In this document: positions 8,013 through 16,600 of the stretch, piece by piece | How positions within the stretch are numbered: position 1 is the first letter of the stretch | Layout of the letters: the number at the start of each line of letters is the position of its first letter | Program-made: the position numbers and the translations under genes | Assembly (NCBI RefSeq): GCF_013761005.1 | Contig: NZ_JACDUS010000019.1 | Coordinates: 1 to 33,524 of the forward strand | Reading direction: 5' to 3' | From: Desulfosalsimonas propionicica | Lineage (GTDB): Bacteria; Desulfobacterota; Desulfobacteria; Desulfobacterales; Desulfosalsimonadaceae | DNA: 33,524 nt | Notes under the pieces: model-generated | Seen by the model: the letters and a program-made list of their open reading frames with translations, nothing else | Told to the model about the DNA's origin: nothing | Database searches by the model: none

Positions 8013-8148
8013 ACGGGCCAGAAGATTAGCGGTAAAAAACAAAAACACACAGGCTGGGGGTCGTGAGGAGGTATTCGGGTGCTTCTCTGGTTTTTATTGA
8101 ATGCCTGAATCGCCGGCTTCTATCCTACGAAACATGCCTGTCCTGCTT

Positions 8149-9588
8149 TTATTGGCTCTCAAGGTTTTCCAGCAGATGATCGATCAAAGCCTGGGCCAGG
8201 TTGACCTGCCAGAACTGGCCGGCAAGAGTGAGCTTGACCCTGCCGCCGTCGCGGTGGATGAGCCCGGTTCTCCACCATTGCTCAAGCAAGGGGGCGCAGA
8301 TCGACTCAATATCTATGCCGTGGGTTTGCCGGATCTTTTCCATGTTCAGATAACCGGTCTCCAAACCACCGGCAATGGCGTTGATCAGGGGCTTTTGCGG
8401 CGGTGCGGCCAGCATACCGGAAACCGGCTTGCGCCCGGCTGCCAGTTCTTTTAAATATGTATTCAAATGGCCATTGACCATGCAAAGATACCCCCCCAGC
8501 GTGCCGCCTGCTCCGGCCCCATAGGGCAGGCATGGCGCCCCGCTTTTCATGAGCTGGTTGTACATATTTCGCTCCCGGCCGCCGGTTGCCCAGTGGGTCA
8601 TGGACAGCCGCCGGCAGTGCCGGGCATCCATTAACTCGACCCCGCGTTTGAACATGTGCGCCTGCTCGGCCAATTCGGCAGGCTTCGGCAGCCGGCCGGT
8701 TTCCACAGATGCAGCCAGAGGGGTGTTGTTAAATACATTTAGCTGATAAAGGTCCGCACCATCGATTTCCAGGTCCAGAAAGGTTTTCATATCGTTTTCC
8801 CAAATGGTCATATTCTGACCCGGAAGCCCGTAAATCAGATCAATGATTATCGCTGCGGCATTTTTGTCCCTTGCGCTTTGCAGGCATTCCATCACCTTTT
8901 CCCGATCGCTTCTCCGGCCCAGGTTTTTGCGCACAGCGGTATCAAAGCTCTGCACGCCCACGGAAAATCGATTGGCACCGCCGGCAATACAGGCTGAAAG
9001 AATGTCTTCATTCAGATCGGCAGCAGTTGTCTCTATTGTTATCTCGCTGTCATTGGCAAGCGGCAGTATATTGCAGATGGCTTTCAGCAGGCGCTCCAGG
9101 TCTTTTGGCGCCAGCACTGTCGGCGTTCCGCCGCCAAGGTATACCGCATGCAGCGGATAACCGAATACAGCGGGTTTGTCCCGGTCCATGTGCAGTTCCC
9201 GGATCAGGGCATCGGTGTAATCCCGGCTTGTGGCCCGATCGGCGGAATACTTATAAAAGCCGCAATACAGGCAGTGGTTGCGGCAAAACGGTATATGAAA
9301 GTAAGCGGTTGAAGACGCTGTCCTGGGCTGATTCATGATTTTTTCCCAGGTCTTCGGGATAAGCGCATTTTCAACGGGCTTGCCGCCGATTCCTGCATGA
9401 ACCGCACTCTTTCTGGTAAAGGCTGCGGTCAGTGGATCCACCCCCTCCCGGGCAAAAAAGCGGCGCTCCGCTCTTTCTGTCATCTGTGAAGTCCGACGGT
9501 CCAGTTTTCCCCGGTTTTGTCCATCATGCGAGGAGGGCTGAAGATCTCCTGTTTCTTTACCGATCGGACCGCTATTTTCAACGCTCAT
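8149..9588 (-). CDS. hutW: HutW/ChuW-type radical SAM enzyme for anaerobic haem breakdown
   Basis: The 479-residue protein matches the HutW/ChuW family along its length. It has DPLTAAFTRKSAVHAGIGG, the iron-sulfur motif FHIPFCRNHCLYCGF (cysteines 102, 106 and 109), AVYLGGGTPT, GANRFSVGVQSFD, IIIDLIYGLPGQ and a C-terminal TLAGQFWQVNLAQ. Characterised relatives use S-adenosylmethionine and electrons to open the haem ring without oxygen and release iron. The start overlaps the PPOX gene stop as ATGA and follows AAAGGAGACAGGT. The first 35 residues extend beyond the usual family start (MTERAERRFF), so ATG 9483 is an alternative. It is last in an operon with a flavodoxin, a likely electron donor, and ECF transporter genes. 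It acts in the cytoplasm. Confidence 0.9.
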   Translation of the reverse strand: MSVENSGPIGKETGDLQPSSHDGQNRGKLDRRTSQMTERAERRFFAREGVDPLTAAFTRKSAVHAGIGGKPVENALIPKTWEKIMNQPRTASSTAYFHIPFCRNHCLYCGFYKYSADRATSRDYTDALIRELHMDRDKPAVFGYPLHAVYLGGGTPTVLAPKDLERLLKAICNILPLANDSEITIETTAADLNEDILSACIAGGANRFSVGVQSFDTAVRKNLGRRSDREKVMECLQSARDKNAAAIIIDLIYGLPGQNMTIWENDMKTFLDLEIDGADLYQLNVFNNTPLAASVETGRLPKPAELAEQAHMFKRGVELMDARHCRRLSMTHWATGGRERNMYNQLMKSGAPCLPYGAGAGGTLGGYLCMVNGHLNTYLKELAAGRKPVSGMLAAPPQKPLINAIAGGLETGYLNMEKIRQTHGIDIESICAPLLEQWWRTGLIHRDGGRVKLTLAGQFWQVNLAQALIDHLLENLESQ

Positions 9589-10064
9589 ACCTGTCTCCTT
9601 TGATCAAACCATTGAAAATCAATCCCGCTGCCAGGTCCGGCGCTGCACCGGCCGGTCATTTCCCGGATGTCAACGATAAACAGCGGTGATTTTTCCGGTG
9701 TTCGTACAAATTTTTCCGCTGCTTCCCTGTAGTCCGCATTCATCACCTGCCCCAAAAGCGCCCATCCCCGGCGTATCTTTGCCGGCGATCGCTCCATTCT
9801 GGCTATCCCAAAAACCGAAACCCCGGCCCACCGGGAAAGGGATGGGTCCGCCAATGTCACTTTCACCAGCACATGCGGATTTTTTTGAATGTTTCGAACC
9901 GTTGTGCCCCGCGGGTTGATCATGAAATTCATCTGACTGTCATCGGCCATGAAATATGTGGCTTCGATGGCGTATGGCATTCGGCCCGGGCTCACTGTAC
10001 ATATCGTTGCCCATTTCCAAAGGCTTAAAGCTTGCCGGATTTCCGGCTCAATCATTTTGCGCAT
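9585..10064 (-). CDS. PPOX-fold (pyridoxamine phosphate oxidase-like) protein
   Basis: The 159-residue protein has the split-barrel flavin-binding fold of the pyridoxamine 5'-phosphate oxidase-like family. It opens EIRQALSLWKWATICTVSPG, continues MPYAIEATYFMADDSQMNFM, then TVRNIQKNPHVLVKVTLAD, and ends with SPLFIVDIREMTGR. Family members bind FMN, F420 or haem; HutZ and HugZ haem-utilisation proteins belong to this superfamily. It overlaps the flavodoxin gene by 17 bases and HutW by 4, so translation is coupled. A role in haem handling is inferred from its neighbours. The sequence alone does not separate a haem-binding member from an FMN reductase. Confidence 0.75.
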   Translation of the reverse strand: MRKMIEPEIRQALSLWKWATICTVSPGRMPYAIEATYFMADDSQMNFMINPRGTTVRNIQKNPHVLVKVTLADPSLSRWAGVSVFGIARMERSPAKIRRGWALLGQVMNADYREAAEKFVRTPEKSPLFIVDIREMTGRCSAGPGSGIDFQWFDQRRQV

Positions 10065-10590
10065 GGCTTCCCTGCCGTTTTTTCTTCATTTTGTTGAGTG
10101 TTTCCTTGAGCCTGTTGCCTGCTGCTGCCAGGTCATCCGCATTTGGATGGCGCTCGGCCTCCCGGAGCCGTGCCCTTCGTTCCGGGGTCATGCCATGATG
10201 GGGGTCATCCTGCAGATTCTCCTCCATCCATTTGATCATCTCCGGATCCACGCGGCCCTGGCAAAGAAAGGTGCCCAAAATTTGATTGTCCGCAGCCAGC
10301 GCTTTGACATTTTCCATGCATTTCTTCCCGTGCTCGGAACCCGGGTACGCTCCCAGGGTGCCGAACAGAAATATCGGCTTGCCCTTGAGTTTTTCCAGAT
10401 ACCGGCGGGCTTTCTCATCTGCCGTGCCTTTATCCACCCAGAACCCAAGGGCGATAAAATCACAGGCATCCGGGTCCGGGGCATCATCCACGGGGTAAAG
10501 CGCCCTGGGCAAAGGCAGGACCTCATAGACGGCTTGCGCCACTTTCAGGGTGTTTCCGGTACGACTGGAACAGACCACCATTGATTTCAT
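10048..10590 (-). CDS. Flavodoxin-family protein (BilS/HemG-like size class)
   Basis: The start is ATG 10590 behind GAAAGGAAAAATAAAG, giving 180 residues. The FMN phosphate loop is SSRTGNTLKV near the N-terminus. DFIALGFWVDKGTADEKARRYLEKL and KPIFLFGTLGAYPGSEHGKK follow; this GFWVDKG...FGTLG form is that of the flavodoxin-like proteins found next to bilirubin reductase or haem-breakdown enzymes. The C-terminal 50 residues are a charged helical extension with MTPERRARLREAERHPNADD. It starts 16 bases after the EcfA stop and overlaps the PPOX gene. It probably supplies electrons to HutW or reduces a tetrapyrrole product; that is inference. Confidence 0.75.
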   Translation of the reverse strand: MKSMVVCSSRTGNTLKVAQAVYEVLPLPRALYPVDDAPDPDACDFIALGFWVDKGTADEKARRYLEKLKGKPIFLFGTLGAYPGSEHGKKCMENVKALAADNQILGTFLCQGRVDPEMIKWMEENLQDDPHHGMTPERRARLREAERHPNADDLAAAGNRLKETLNKMKKKRQGSHAQND

Positions 10591-10606
10591 CTTTATTTTT
10601 CCTTTC

Positions 10607-12073
10607 TCATTTTTTATTTCTAAACCCCACGGCATGGCCGGGCGCCGCCGAGTCAGCCGCTTGCCTTGCCAGGGGCACGGCAAGCACATGGGTGCAGGCC
10701 GTGCTGATCAGCTCCTGGTCATGGCTGATGACCAGAACGCACGTGCCGTTTTCCGAAAGCTTTTTTATGGCATTGGCGATAATTCTCATGTTCAACCCGT
10801 CCAGTCCGCTGGTGGGCTCATCGAGTATCAGTATGTCCGGATCTTTAATGATCCCGCAGGCAATGACCAGGCGCTGTTTCTGGCCGCCGGAAAGGGACTG
10901 GGGATGCCGGTCGATAAAATCTGAAAGATTGAAAAACCCCAGCAGGTCTTTTGCCCGCTGCCGGCGCTCTGCTTTGGGCAGGTGCCGCGCGGCGGCAGCC
11001 AGCTCCTGGCCGGCGGTTTTCATGTGCAGCTGATGATCCGTGTTCTGCAGCACGATGCTGCCATGTTTAAGCAGGTCTTTGGGCGAAGCCGTGCGGCCCC
11101 TGTAATGAATTTCACCGGATCGGGGACGAAGCAGGCCGGTCAGCAGGCGGGCGAACGTGGTTTTACCAGCTCCATTTGCCCCGGTTACGGCTATTACACT
11201 GGCCTTGGGCAGAAATGCAGCTGCGGATTCAAAAACCGGCGTCCGGTTTTTGAATGCAAAGCTCAGATTCTCAATCCTAAAACCTTCGCCATCTGCCTGG
11301 CCGGCTGAAACCATGGCGACTGATGGCGCCTGGACACGGGTTTGCCTCAGGCCGTAGCGATCCTGAACCGAGCGTTTCTCAAGTATGGAAAACGATCCGG
11401 TTTCGCAGATCCGTCCGTTTTCAAGAACAAATGCCCGGTCGACAAGCTTGTTTAACCAGTAGAGCCGGTGATCCACGATAAACAGGGTCATGCCCTGCTG
11501 TTTCAAATCGGTCAGGATTCGGGCAAACTCTTCGGTGGCCCCGGGATCGAGGTTGGCTGAAGGCTCGTCCAGGACAATAACCGAAGGCGACTGGGCCAGA
11601 ATCGATGCCAGGGCGACCTTCTGCTTTTCCCCTTCGGAAAGATCAAATACAGAAGCGGCCATGAGATGCGCCAGCCGGAACCGGTCGGCTTCGGCCCGGA
11701 TTTTCGCCTGTATTTGCTCCGGTGCAATGCCCCGGCACTCCAGGGCAAAGGCCAATTCGTCGGCCACAGTCAGGGCAAAGAACTGCTGCTCCGGCTCCTG
11801 AAACAGCGTACCCACATACCTTGAGATTTCATGGATATGACAGGTGGCGGTTTCCGCGCCGCAAACCCGCACCCGTCCTTGCATATTGCCATGGAAATAA
11901 TGGGGAATCAGGCCGTTTAACATGCGGACCAGGGTGGATTTGCCGCAGCCGCTTGCGCCCGTGCACAGCACCGCTTCGCCGGCCGGTACGGCAAAACTTA
12001 TGCCATCAAGGGCCTTATGCGTCTGAAAGGGATAGGTATAGGAAACGTTTTCAAAGCGAATGATTTCGTTCAT
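10607..12073 (-). CDS. ECF transporter double ATPase (EcfA1-EcfA2 fusion)
   Basis: This 488-residue protein contains two complete ABC ATPase domains. Domain 1 has Walker A GASGCGKST (39-47), signature LSEGEKQ (145-151) and Walker B VIVLDEPSANLD (165-176). Domain 2 has Walker A GANGAGKTT (298-306), signature LSGGQKQ (394-400) and ILILDEPTSGLD (414-425). The fused arrangement, with a Q-loop Q.EPEQQ in domain 1, is typical of energy-coupling-factor importers for vitamins, metals and some tetrapyrroles. It lies 30 bases after EcfT and just before the flavodoxin gene. ATP hydrolysis should drive toppling of the S component in the membrane. Confidence 0.92.
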   Translation of the reverse strand: MNEIIRFENVSYTYPFQTHKALDGISFAVPAGEAVLCTGASGCGKSTLVRMLNGLIPHYFHGNMQGRVRVCGAETATCHIHEISRYVGTLFQEPEQQFFALTVADELAFALECRGIAPEQIQAKIRAEADRFRLAHLMAASVFDLSEGEKQKVALASILAQSPSVIVLDEPSANLDPGATEEFARILTDLKQQGMTLFIVDHRLYWLNKLVDRAFVLENGRICETGSFSILEKRSVQDRYGLRQTRVQAPSVAMVSAGQADGEGFRIENLSFAFKNRTPVFESAAAFLPKASVIAVTGANGAGKTTFARLLTGLLRPRSGEIHYRGRTASPKDLLKHGSIVLQNTDHQLHMKTAGQELAAAARHLPKAERRQRAKDLLGFFNLSDFIDRHPQSLSGGQKQRLVIACGIIKDPDILILDEPTSGLDGLNMRIIANAIKKLSENGTCVLVISHDQELISTACTHVLAVPLARQAADSAAPGHAVGFRNKK

Positions 12074-12103
12074 GCTGTGTCTGAGAACCTTTCAAAAGGC
12101 ATT

Positions 12104-12847
12104 TTATAGCGCCGCCACAGCCAGAATGACTGTGACTGCAAAGGCAATGTAGTCTGCCGGCCGGAATCGATTTTGTGCAATAAAGGTCATCCTGTCCGCG
12201 TAACCGAGGCCCTTTAATTCCGCGGCAACAGCAAGCTCATCCGACGAGCGAAGCGCCCGCACCACGATCGGCGCAAACAAAAGCCGCAGGGTCAGGGCCG
12301 GCCGCAGGGTCAGCGTCAGGGGATTGACAGCGTAGCCCTTTATCTTGAGGGTTTCCCTGATCAGGCGGACATCGTTTATAAAACTCGGAATAAACCGGAT
12401 CATCACCGTGGCCGGCAAATAAACAAACAGGGGAAGGCGCAGGGATTTGAGGGTGCTCAGCAATTCCTTGACCCGCGAGGATATGGCCAGGGCGAGCACA
12501 ACGTGGATCAGTATCACTACCCGCAGGAAGGGATTTAAAAAAGGCCCCAGGCCCATATCTCCCATTTCCGGCATGAATACCAACATCACATAAACACAGC
12601 CCAGAGCTGTCAATGCCATGACAGAAACCGCCGCATAGGCGACAGCCAGCACCCGGAACCGGTTATGGGCCGCGGCATAGACAAAACTGGCCGCCCCTAG
12701 CATGGCCAGGGGATACCAATCCTTAATAAAAATGACCGTTGCCGATGCCACAACGCAAATCAGCATCCGGGTGCGGACATCGAGCGCCTGGATGACGTTT
12801 TCTGCACCGGCCGCGTTTGCGGCGCTACTGCCGAATAATGCCTGCAT
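12104..12847 (-). CDS. ECF transporter transmembrane component EcfT
   Basis: The frame reaches TTG 12865, but ATG 12847 lies behind GGGAGCTGCGGC, so I start there (247 residues). At least five hydrophobic segments are visible, and the paired coupling-helix motifs expected of EcfT are at VLALAISSRVKELLSTLKSL and the later FAPIVVRALRSSDELAVAAEL region. The RSSDELA segment is the usual A-R-x landmark region. The start overlaps the S-component gene by a few codons, so the two are translationally coupled. It should scaffold the double ATPase and the substrate-binding S component in the inner membrane. Confidence 0.85.
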   Translation of the reverse strand: MQALFGSSAANAAGAENVIQALDVRTRMLICVVASATVIFIKDWYPLAMLGAASFVYAAAHNRFRVLAVAYAAVSVMALTALGCVYVMLVFMPEMGDMGLGPFLNPFLRVVILIHVVLALAISSRVKELLSTLKSLRLPLFVYLPATVMIRFIPSFINDVRLIRETLKIKGYAVNPLTLTLRPALTLRLLFAPIVVRALRSSDELAVAAELKGLGYADRMTFIAQNRFRPADYIAFAVTVILAVAAL

Positions 12848-13412
12848 GCCGCAGCTCCCTGGCAAAAAAAACGCCCGTTGCCAACCCGATCAGGCACCCC
12901 GCATAACCGATGCCGACCACGACTGCCCCCATGAAAAAAAGCCCGATCTGCTCCTGGAAAAAAAACCAGGAATAGCCCAGTGAAATGGCACGGGCCAAAA
13001 GATCATAAAGCCCCACGCCCAGAACCATCGCCCATGTTTTGCTGTAACCGGATACCACGAAAACCAGCCCGTCGCAGATCAGCCCGGCCCCGATACTGCC
13101 AATCAAAAGCATGGCATTACCGCCCATCAGCAGAAGGGAGACCAGCCCGCTGATAACGGAAAACATCGCCAGCACCCCGAACTTGCGCACCTTGTAGACC
13201 AAAATAATCAGAAGGGATGTGGCCGCGATGTTTTTCAATACCATGGAAACCGGGTTCATGCCCCCGCCGGCAATGGCGATAACCATGGTCGATATCTTGA
13301 TCAGCGCGGCAAAAGTGCCGATTGTGATAAGCTCGCCGGACTGCCAGTATCGATGTTTCCGCAGACGGCTTTTTTCAGCCGGGCAAATTTTGACCTGACC
13401 GGTTGGCTGCAT
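12825..13412 (-). CDS. ECF transporter substrate-binding (S) component, MptS/Trep_Strep-like
   Basis: The 195-residue membrane protein has six hydrophobic segments after a basic N-terminus (ITIGTFAALIKISTMVI near residue 30; the last, GYAGCLIGLATGVFFA, near 170). The early GTFAALIK pattern and GGMNPVSMV resemble S components of the MptS/Trep_Strep group, whose ligands are mostly unknown. It is the first gene of the six-gene operon ending with HutW. Haem or another tetrapyrrole is the best guess for the ligand from context, since ECF haem importers are known in Gram-positive bacteria. No ligand residue can be pointed to. Confidence 0.75.
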   Translation of the reverse strand: MQPTGQVKICPAEKSRLRKHRYWQSGELITIGTFAALIKISTMVIAIAGGGMNPVSMVLKNIAATSLLIILVYKVRKFGVLAMFSVISGLVSLLLMGGNAMLLIGSIGAGLICDGLVFVVSGYSKTWAMVLGVGLYDLLARAISLGYSWFFFQEQIGLFFMGAVVVGIGYAGCLIGLATGVFFARELRHAGIIRQ

Positions 13413-13446
13413 GTTTAATCTCCAAATTCAAATCCAGACTGCCGCG

Positions 13447-13598
13447 TTATTTGTCCAGTGCCTGGGCCCTGCGCGCAAAAATTTCCTCACACTCAATAAC
13501 GCTTGAATCGATATAAGCCGGCAGCGCGTAGATGCGATTGTTTTTAACCGCCGGCACTTTGGCAACCCGGTGCGTATCTTGCCGGGTGAATGTTAGTG
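13447..13598 (-). pseudogene. C-terminal scrap of a BtuF/FhuD-like periplasmic binding protein
   Basis: About 50 codons ending at TAA (13447-13449) read VAKVPAVKNNRIYALPAYID followed by a helix with CEEIFARRAQALDK. The PAVKNNRIY.LP pattern followed by a terminal helix is the usual end of periplasmic binding proteins for corrinoids, haem and ferric siderophores. Upstream sequence does not continue the family. It lies immediately upstream of the ECF operon on the same strand, so the operon may once have been joined to a haem or corrinoid ABC system. Confidence 0.5.
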
Positions 13599-13939
13599 GT
13601 ACCAAAGAAAAATAAAGAATGCTAACGGATCAGGCCAAAAAATTAGCTATAGAAGCCAAAAGCATCCTCCTGAGATGAGCATCGGAAATGAATTCAAGAG
13701 CCTGAGTTCTGACAGGGAAAGATTGTCAACCACCCTCAAATCCAATTCAGGCTTTCGTTGATTTTCTTATATTTCGTATACTTGTTAATCAGACTGGAGA
13801 TTTTTTCACATGATGAACGTGGATTGGCGTGTCCCGGATGAGCATTCGGTTATTTCATCTCAGCTTGGATCATATAGTCTTTTGGGGTCAGGGTTTGTTT
13901 AGAAATTTTTATCTTTGTTATTCTGATCCGTCCTTCTGT
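13599..13939. other. Intergenic, no feature seen
   Basis: No supported frame or structured RNA was found here. I looked for a cobalamin riboswitch because of the nearby binding-protein scrap and found no conserved B12 box. Confidence 0.4.
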
Positions 13940-15559
13940 TTATGCGTTTTGCGAATGCCTGTCCCAGAATGTATAGGCGCTTTTCCCTGAATTTTTCGAA
14001 TCATACAAGGCGATATCCGCTTTTCTGAACAATTCTCCAAAATCTACAGGGATAGATTCATATTCCTGTATGTCAGTGCCCAGAGCGATGCCGATACTTA
14101 CTGAAACCCTGGTGTGTGGAAACTGGTGCAAAATCTTGTTTTCAAATCCTGTCAGCAGCTTTTCAGCCAGCACTTTGGGGATTTCGTAATGTTGCGCTTT
14201 TGGGATGATGATGGCAAATTCATCGCCACCCAGACGATACAAATGCTCGATGGGAAAAATTTCCCGGAGCAGACCGGAAAATGCAACAAGTATCCTATCG
14301 CCTTCATCATGTCCGTATTGGTCATTTACTTCTTTGAAGTTATCCAGATCAGCAAGCAAAAGGGCGGTGTTCGATTGGCAGGGGGTCTTGCGCATAAAAT
14401 CCTGTAAGCTTCGTCTGTTGTTCAACCTGGTCAGATGATCCGTGTTGGCGTCTATCAGCAGCTTGTTTTTTTGACGATGTTCCAGGGTAATGTCAAAAAA
14501 AAGATATATATGCCCGGCCAACACGCCAAAGGTATCGAGAAGCGCCTCGTCGTGAATTTTGAGGACCTTGTTTTTTGATAGCAGCAGCGTATCTCCATCA
14601 TCTGATTCTATAACCCATTTTGAATCATGGGTGAATTTTTCTGATGGATCAATGAAAATATTGAGGTTTTTATCCATCAGTTGGGTTCGTTGAAGCGAAA
14701 AAAGATCGATAAATTTGTTATTGACGCTGGTTATGACTCTGTCCTTGTCGGCAACCACCACTGCAAAGGGCAGGCTTTCAATCAGAATACTCAATTCGAT
14801 CAGCAGGTTTCGCAGATCCGTGACGTCGTGAGCAAATCCTGCCGTGCCCATGACACGGCCATCAATATCGAAAATGGGTGATTTGTAAGTTTTGAACTTC
14901 CGCAGTTCCTCCCCGCATTTCACTGTTTCATCAAACAGGCACGTCTCCTTTTTATTAAGCACAATCTCTTCAGACTCCAGGCAGACATATTCGCCCCTGG
15001 CGTACTCATCGGGTTCAATGTCCCAAATATAGTAATGTCCCCTGTCTTGAATTTGTTCTTTTGTTTTGTTGACAGTACGACAAAAGCTGTTGTTCACCTT
15101 CAGGTGCGCACCCCTTGCGTCCTTGAACCAGATCAGGTCAGGCAGGCTGTCAATTAGAGAATCAAGATATTTTTCTGTCAGGATTGCGTCTTCGCGTTCC
15201 TTTAGCAGCTCCAGGAGTCTGGCGAAAGAATCCAGTACTTTGTCTTCGGCAAATGGTTTAATCCAGACCTGATCGAGCAGATTGTGGACCTGAGCCAGTA
15301 CAGGCAGGGTTTCCGGTGTAAAACACCCGACAAGCAGCGAATTTTCCTGCTTTGATGCATGTGTTTTTTTTACGCATTCACTGATATCGGTACCTAAGTC
15401 GAGGATAATTATCGCACAGTCCTGTATCGCAGCTTCATCCACCTGCGGCTGACTGATAAATTGATGCGAAAAGGGATTCAATGGTGCAACGTTTGCCAGA
15501 AGGGTTTCGAGATGTGGATCCTGTGTCGCGAGAAAGATCTTAATGGTACGATGATACAT
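13940..15559 (-). CDS. PAS-domain diguanylate cyclase with receiver-like N-terminus
   Basis: The 539-residue protein starts at ATG 15559 behind AGGAGTCGAC. Residues 1-115 look receiver-like (IIILDLG at 50-56, WIKPF at 99-103). Two PAS domains follow at about 130-250 (LIDSLPDLIWFKDARG) and 255-360 (LIESLPFAVVVADKDR). The GGDEF domain covers 365-530, with DADTDHLTRLNNR-type entry (ANTDHLTRLNNRR), DLDNFKEVNDQYGHDEGD and an intact GGDEF at 444-448. It should make cyclic di-GMP from two GTP. The product-inhibition RxxD site expected five residues before GGDEF is FPIE here, so feedback inhibition at that site is probably lost. No membrane helix is seen, so it is cytoplasmic. It is transcribed alone. 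Confidence 0.9.
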   Translation of the reverse strand: MYHRTIKIFLATQDPHLETLLANVAPLNPFSHQFISQPQVDEAAIQDCAIIILDLGTDISECVKKTHASKQENSLLVGCFTPETLPVLAQVHNLLDQVWIKPFAEDKVLDSFARLLELLKEREDAILTEKYLDSLIDSLPDLIWFKDARGAHLKVNNSFCRTVNKTKEQIQDRGHYYIWDIEPDEYARGEYVCLESEEIVLNKKETCLFDETVKCGEELRKFKTYKSPIFDIDGRVMGTAGFAHDVTDLRNLLIELSILIESLPFAVVVADKDRVITSVNNKFIDLFSLQRTQLMDKNLNIFIDPSEKFTHDSKWVIESDDGDTLLLSKNKVLKIHDEALLDTFGVLAGHIYLFFDITLEHRQKNKLLIDANTDHLTRLNNRRSLQDFMRKTPCQSNTALLLADLDNFKEVNDQYGHDEGDRILVAFSGLLREIFPIEHLYRLGGDEFAIIIPKAQHYEIPKVLAEKLLTGFENKILHQFPHTRVSVSIGIALGTDIQEYESIPVDFGELFRKADIALYDSKNSGKSAYTFWDRHSQNA

Positions 15560-15941
15560 GTCGACTCCTGTTTATAGCAGCATCCCTTTACTGCATCTAC
15601 CCGCCGGCAAGGCAAAGCCGGGGATATTGATCATCATAGATGAATTCCACAATGGTTGTTTGTTTTTCAATGTTTCAGACAATAATGATTCGGCACATCA
15701 CCGGAAAAAATTTAGAAAAAAAGAAAGCGGTGAGCCGGAGACACGATGCAGATAAAAAACAAGTTTGAAAATAAATTGAAGCAAGAAATTCCTATGAAGG
15801 GTTTCCTGCAAAAAGTTTCTTCAAATTTGGATTACGCTTCAGAATCTCAAACATGCTCAGATATCATTTTTTGGCGATAACATATTTCTCTCTTGCAAAT
15901 ATGGAGCGATAGCGGAATTACCTGTCAAGAGCAGAAAATGG
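15560..15941. other. Intergenic, no feature seen
   Basis: This gap separates the diguanylate cyclase start from the HigA stop. No supported gene, repeat or clear terminator was found. Confidence 0.4.
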
Positions 15942-16304
15942 TTATGCAAAAGAATGCTTATCTCTGGGGATTGGTTTCAGACGCTTAATCTGTTTTGCTT
16001 CAGGGCTGTTCATTGCATGCCAAAGGTCCCAATCCTGTTGCAAGCCCAGCCAGAAATCTGCGGACATACCCAAAACCCTGGACAGGCGTAAAGCAGTATC
16101 CGGAGTTACCGAACGCCTGCCTTTAATAATTTCGTTCAGACGAGGGTAAGAAACGCCTAAACGCCGTGCAAGTTCTGCCTGTGTAAGGTCAAGGGGCTTA
16201 ACAAATTCCTCCAGAAGCATCTCCCCGGGATGAGTGGGCGGACGATTTCGAGGCAGCCGCCGGCCAACATCAGTGGTAATCCGTGATTTCGATCTCGTAG
16301 GCAT
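15942..16304 (-). CDS. higA: HigA-type antitoxin (XRE family)
   Basis: The 120-residue protein has the HigA start PPTHPGEMLLEEFVKPL and a helix-turn-helix TQAELARRLGVSYPRLNEIIKGRR (residues about 40-63), followed by DTALRLSRVLGMSADFWLGLQ. These are hallmarks of HigA/VapI antitoxins, which neutralise the HigB RNase by direct binding and repress their own promoter. Its start lies 35 bases inside the toxin gene, which precedes it, in the toxin-first order usual for higBA. The N-terminal 20 residues are a basic extension. The palindrome at 16573-16591 is its probable operator. Confidence 0.92.
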   Translation of the reverse strand: MPTRSKSRITTDVGRRLPRNRPPTHPGEMLLEEFVKPLDLTQAELARRLGVSYPRLNEIIKGRRSVTPDTALRLSRVLGMSADFWLGLQQDWDLWHAMNSPEAKQIKRLKPIPRDKHSFA

Positions 16305-16563
16305 GGCCTTCCTCCCATAGAAAACAAATTCTGTATTGTTGGTTAATGCGGATACTGTATTGATTTTCCCGGTCGCCTTTCAGGCGTTCCAATCGACTTC
16401 CAGGAGGCGCTTTCAGTTCATTGATCTCCCGAACTCGGTTGATTTGATCCAACTTTCGGCGGGCAACCGGCCAAACAGATTGAGGGCAGCATCTTCGAGC
16501 AGATCGGGATGCCTTGCCATCAAAAATATCTTCAGTACCAGCTGAGTTAAAACTTTTTATCAT
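16270..16563 (-). CDS. higB: HigB-type toxin (RelE/ParE superfamily)
   Basis: The 97-residue protein is full length for HigB. It opens MIKSFNSAGTEDIFDG, the canonical HigB start, and continues LDQINRVREINELKAPPG, then YSIRINQQYRICFLWEEG and IEITDYH. The family is ribosome-dependent mRNA endonucleases. The arginine in QQYRICF and the terminal DYH match the expected active-site region. The start codon at 16561-16563 is only 7 bases from the -10 box of a consensus promoter, so the message has almost no leader. It is co-transcribed with higA. Confidence 0.92.
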   Translation of the reverse strand: MIKSFNSAGTEDIFDGKASRSARRCCPQSVWPVARRKLDQINRVREINELKAPPGSRLERLKGDRENQYSIRINQQYRICFLWEEGHAYEIEITDYH

Positions 16564-16570
16564 GAATTAT

Positions 16571-16599
16571 ATTATAACGAGGTCCGTTATAGTTGTCAA
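16571..16599 (-). promoter_or_regulatory. Consensus sigma-70 promoter of higBA
   Basis: On the minus strand TTGACA (16594-16599) is followed by a 17-base spacer and TATAAT (16571-16576), a full match to the sigma-70 consensus. The start of transcription is expected at about 16564, next to the higB ATG at 16563, predicting leaderless or nearly leaderless mRNA. Confidence 0.8.
16573..16591. promoter_or_regulatory. Palindromic operator within the higBA promoter
   Basis: TATAACGAGGTCCGTTATA is a perfect palindrome with 7-base arms (16573-16579 and 16585-16591) and a 5-base centre. It spans from the -10 box into the spacer. HigA dimers usually bind such sites, so it should give autorepression of higBA. 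Confidence 0.7.
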
Positions 16600-16600
16600 G

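Noticed and set aside
7848-8048. Minus-strand 66-codon frame
   Set aside because: It lies almost wholly in the MITE-like element and has no binding site or homology.
13599-13939. Cobalamin riboswitch upstream of the ECF operon
   Set aside because: No B12 box or supporting stems seen.
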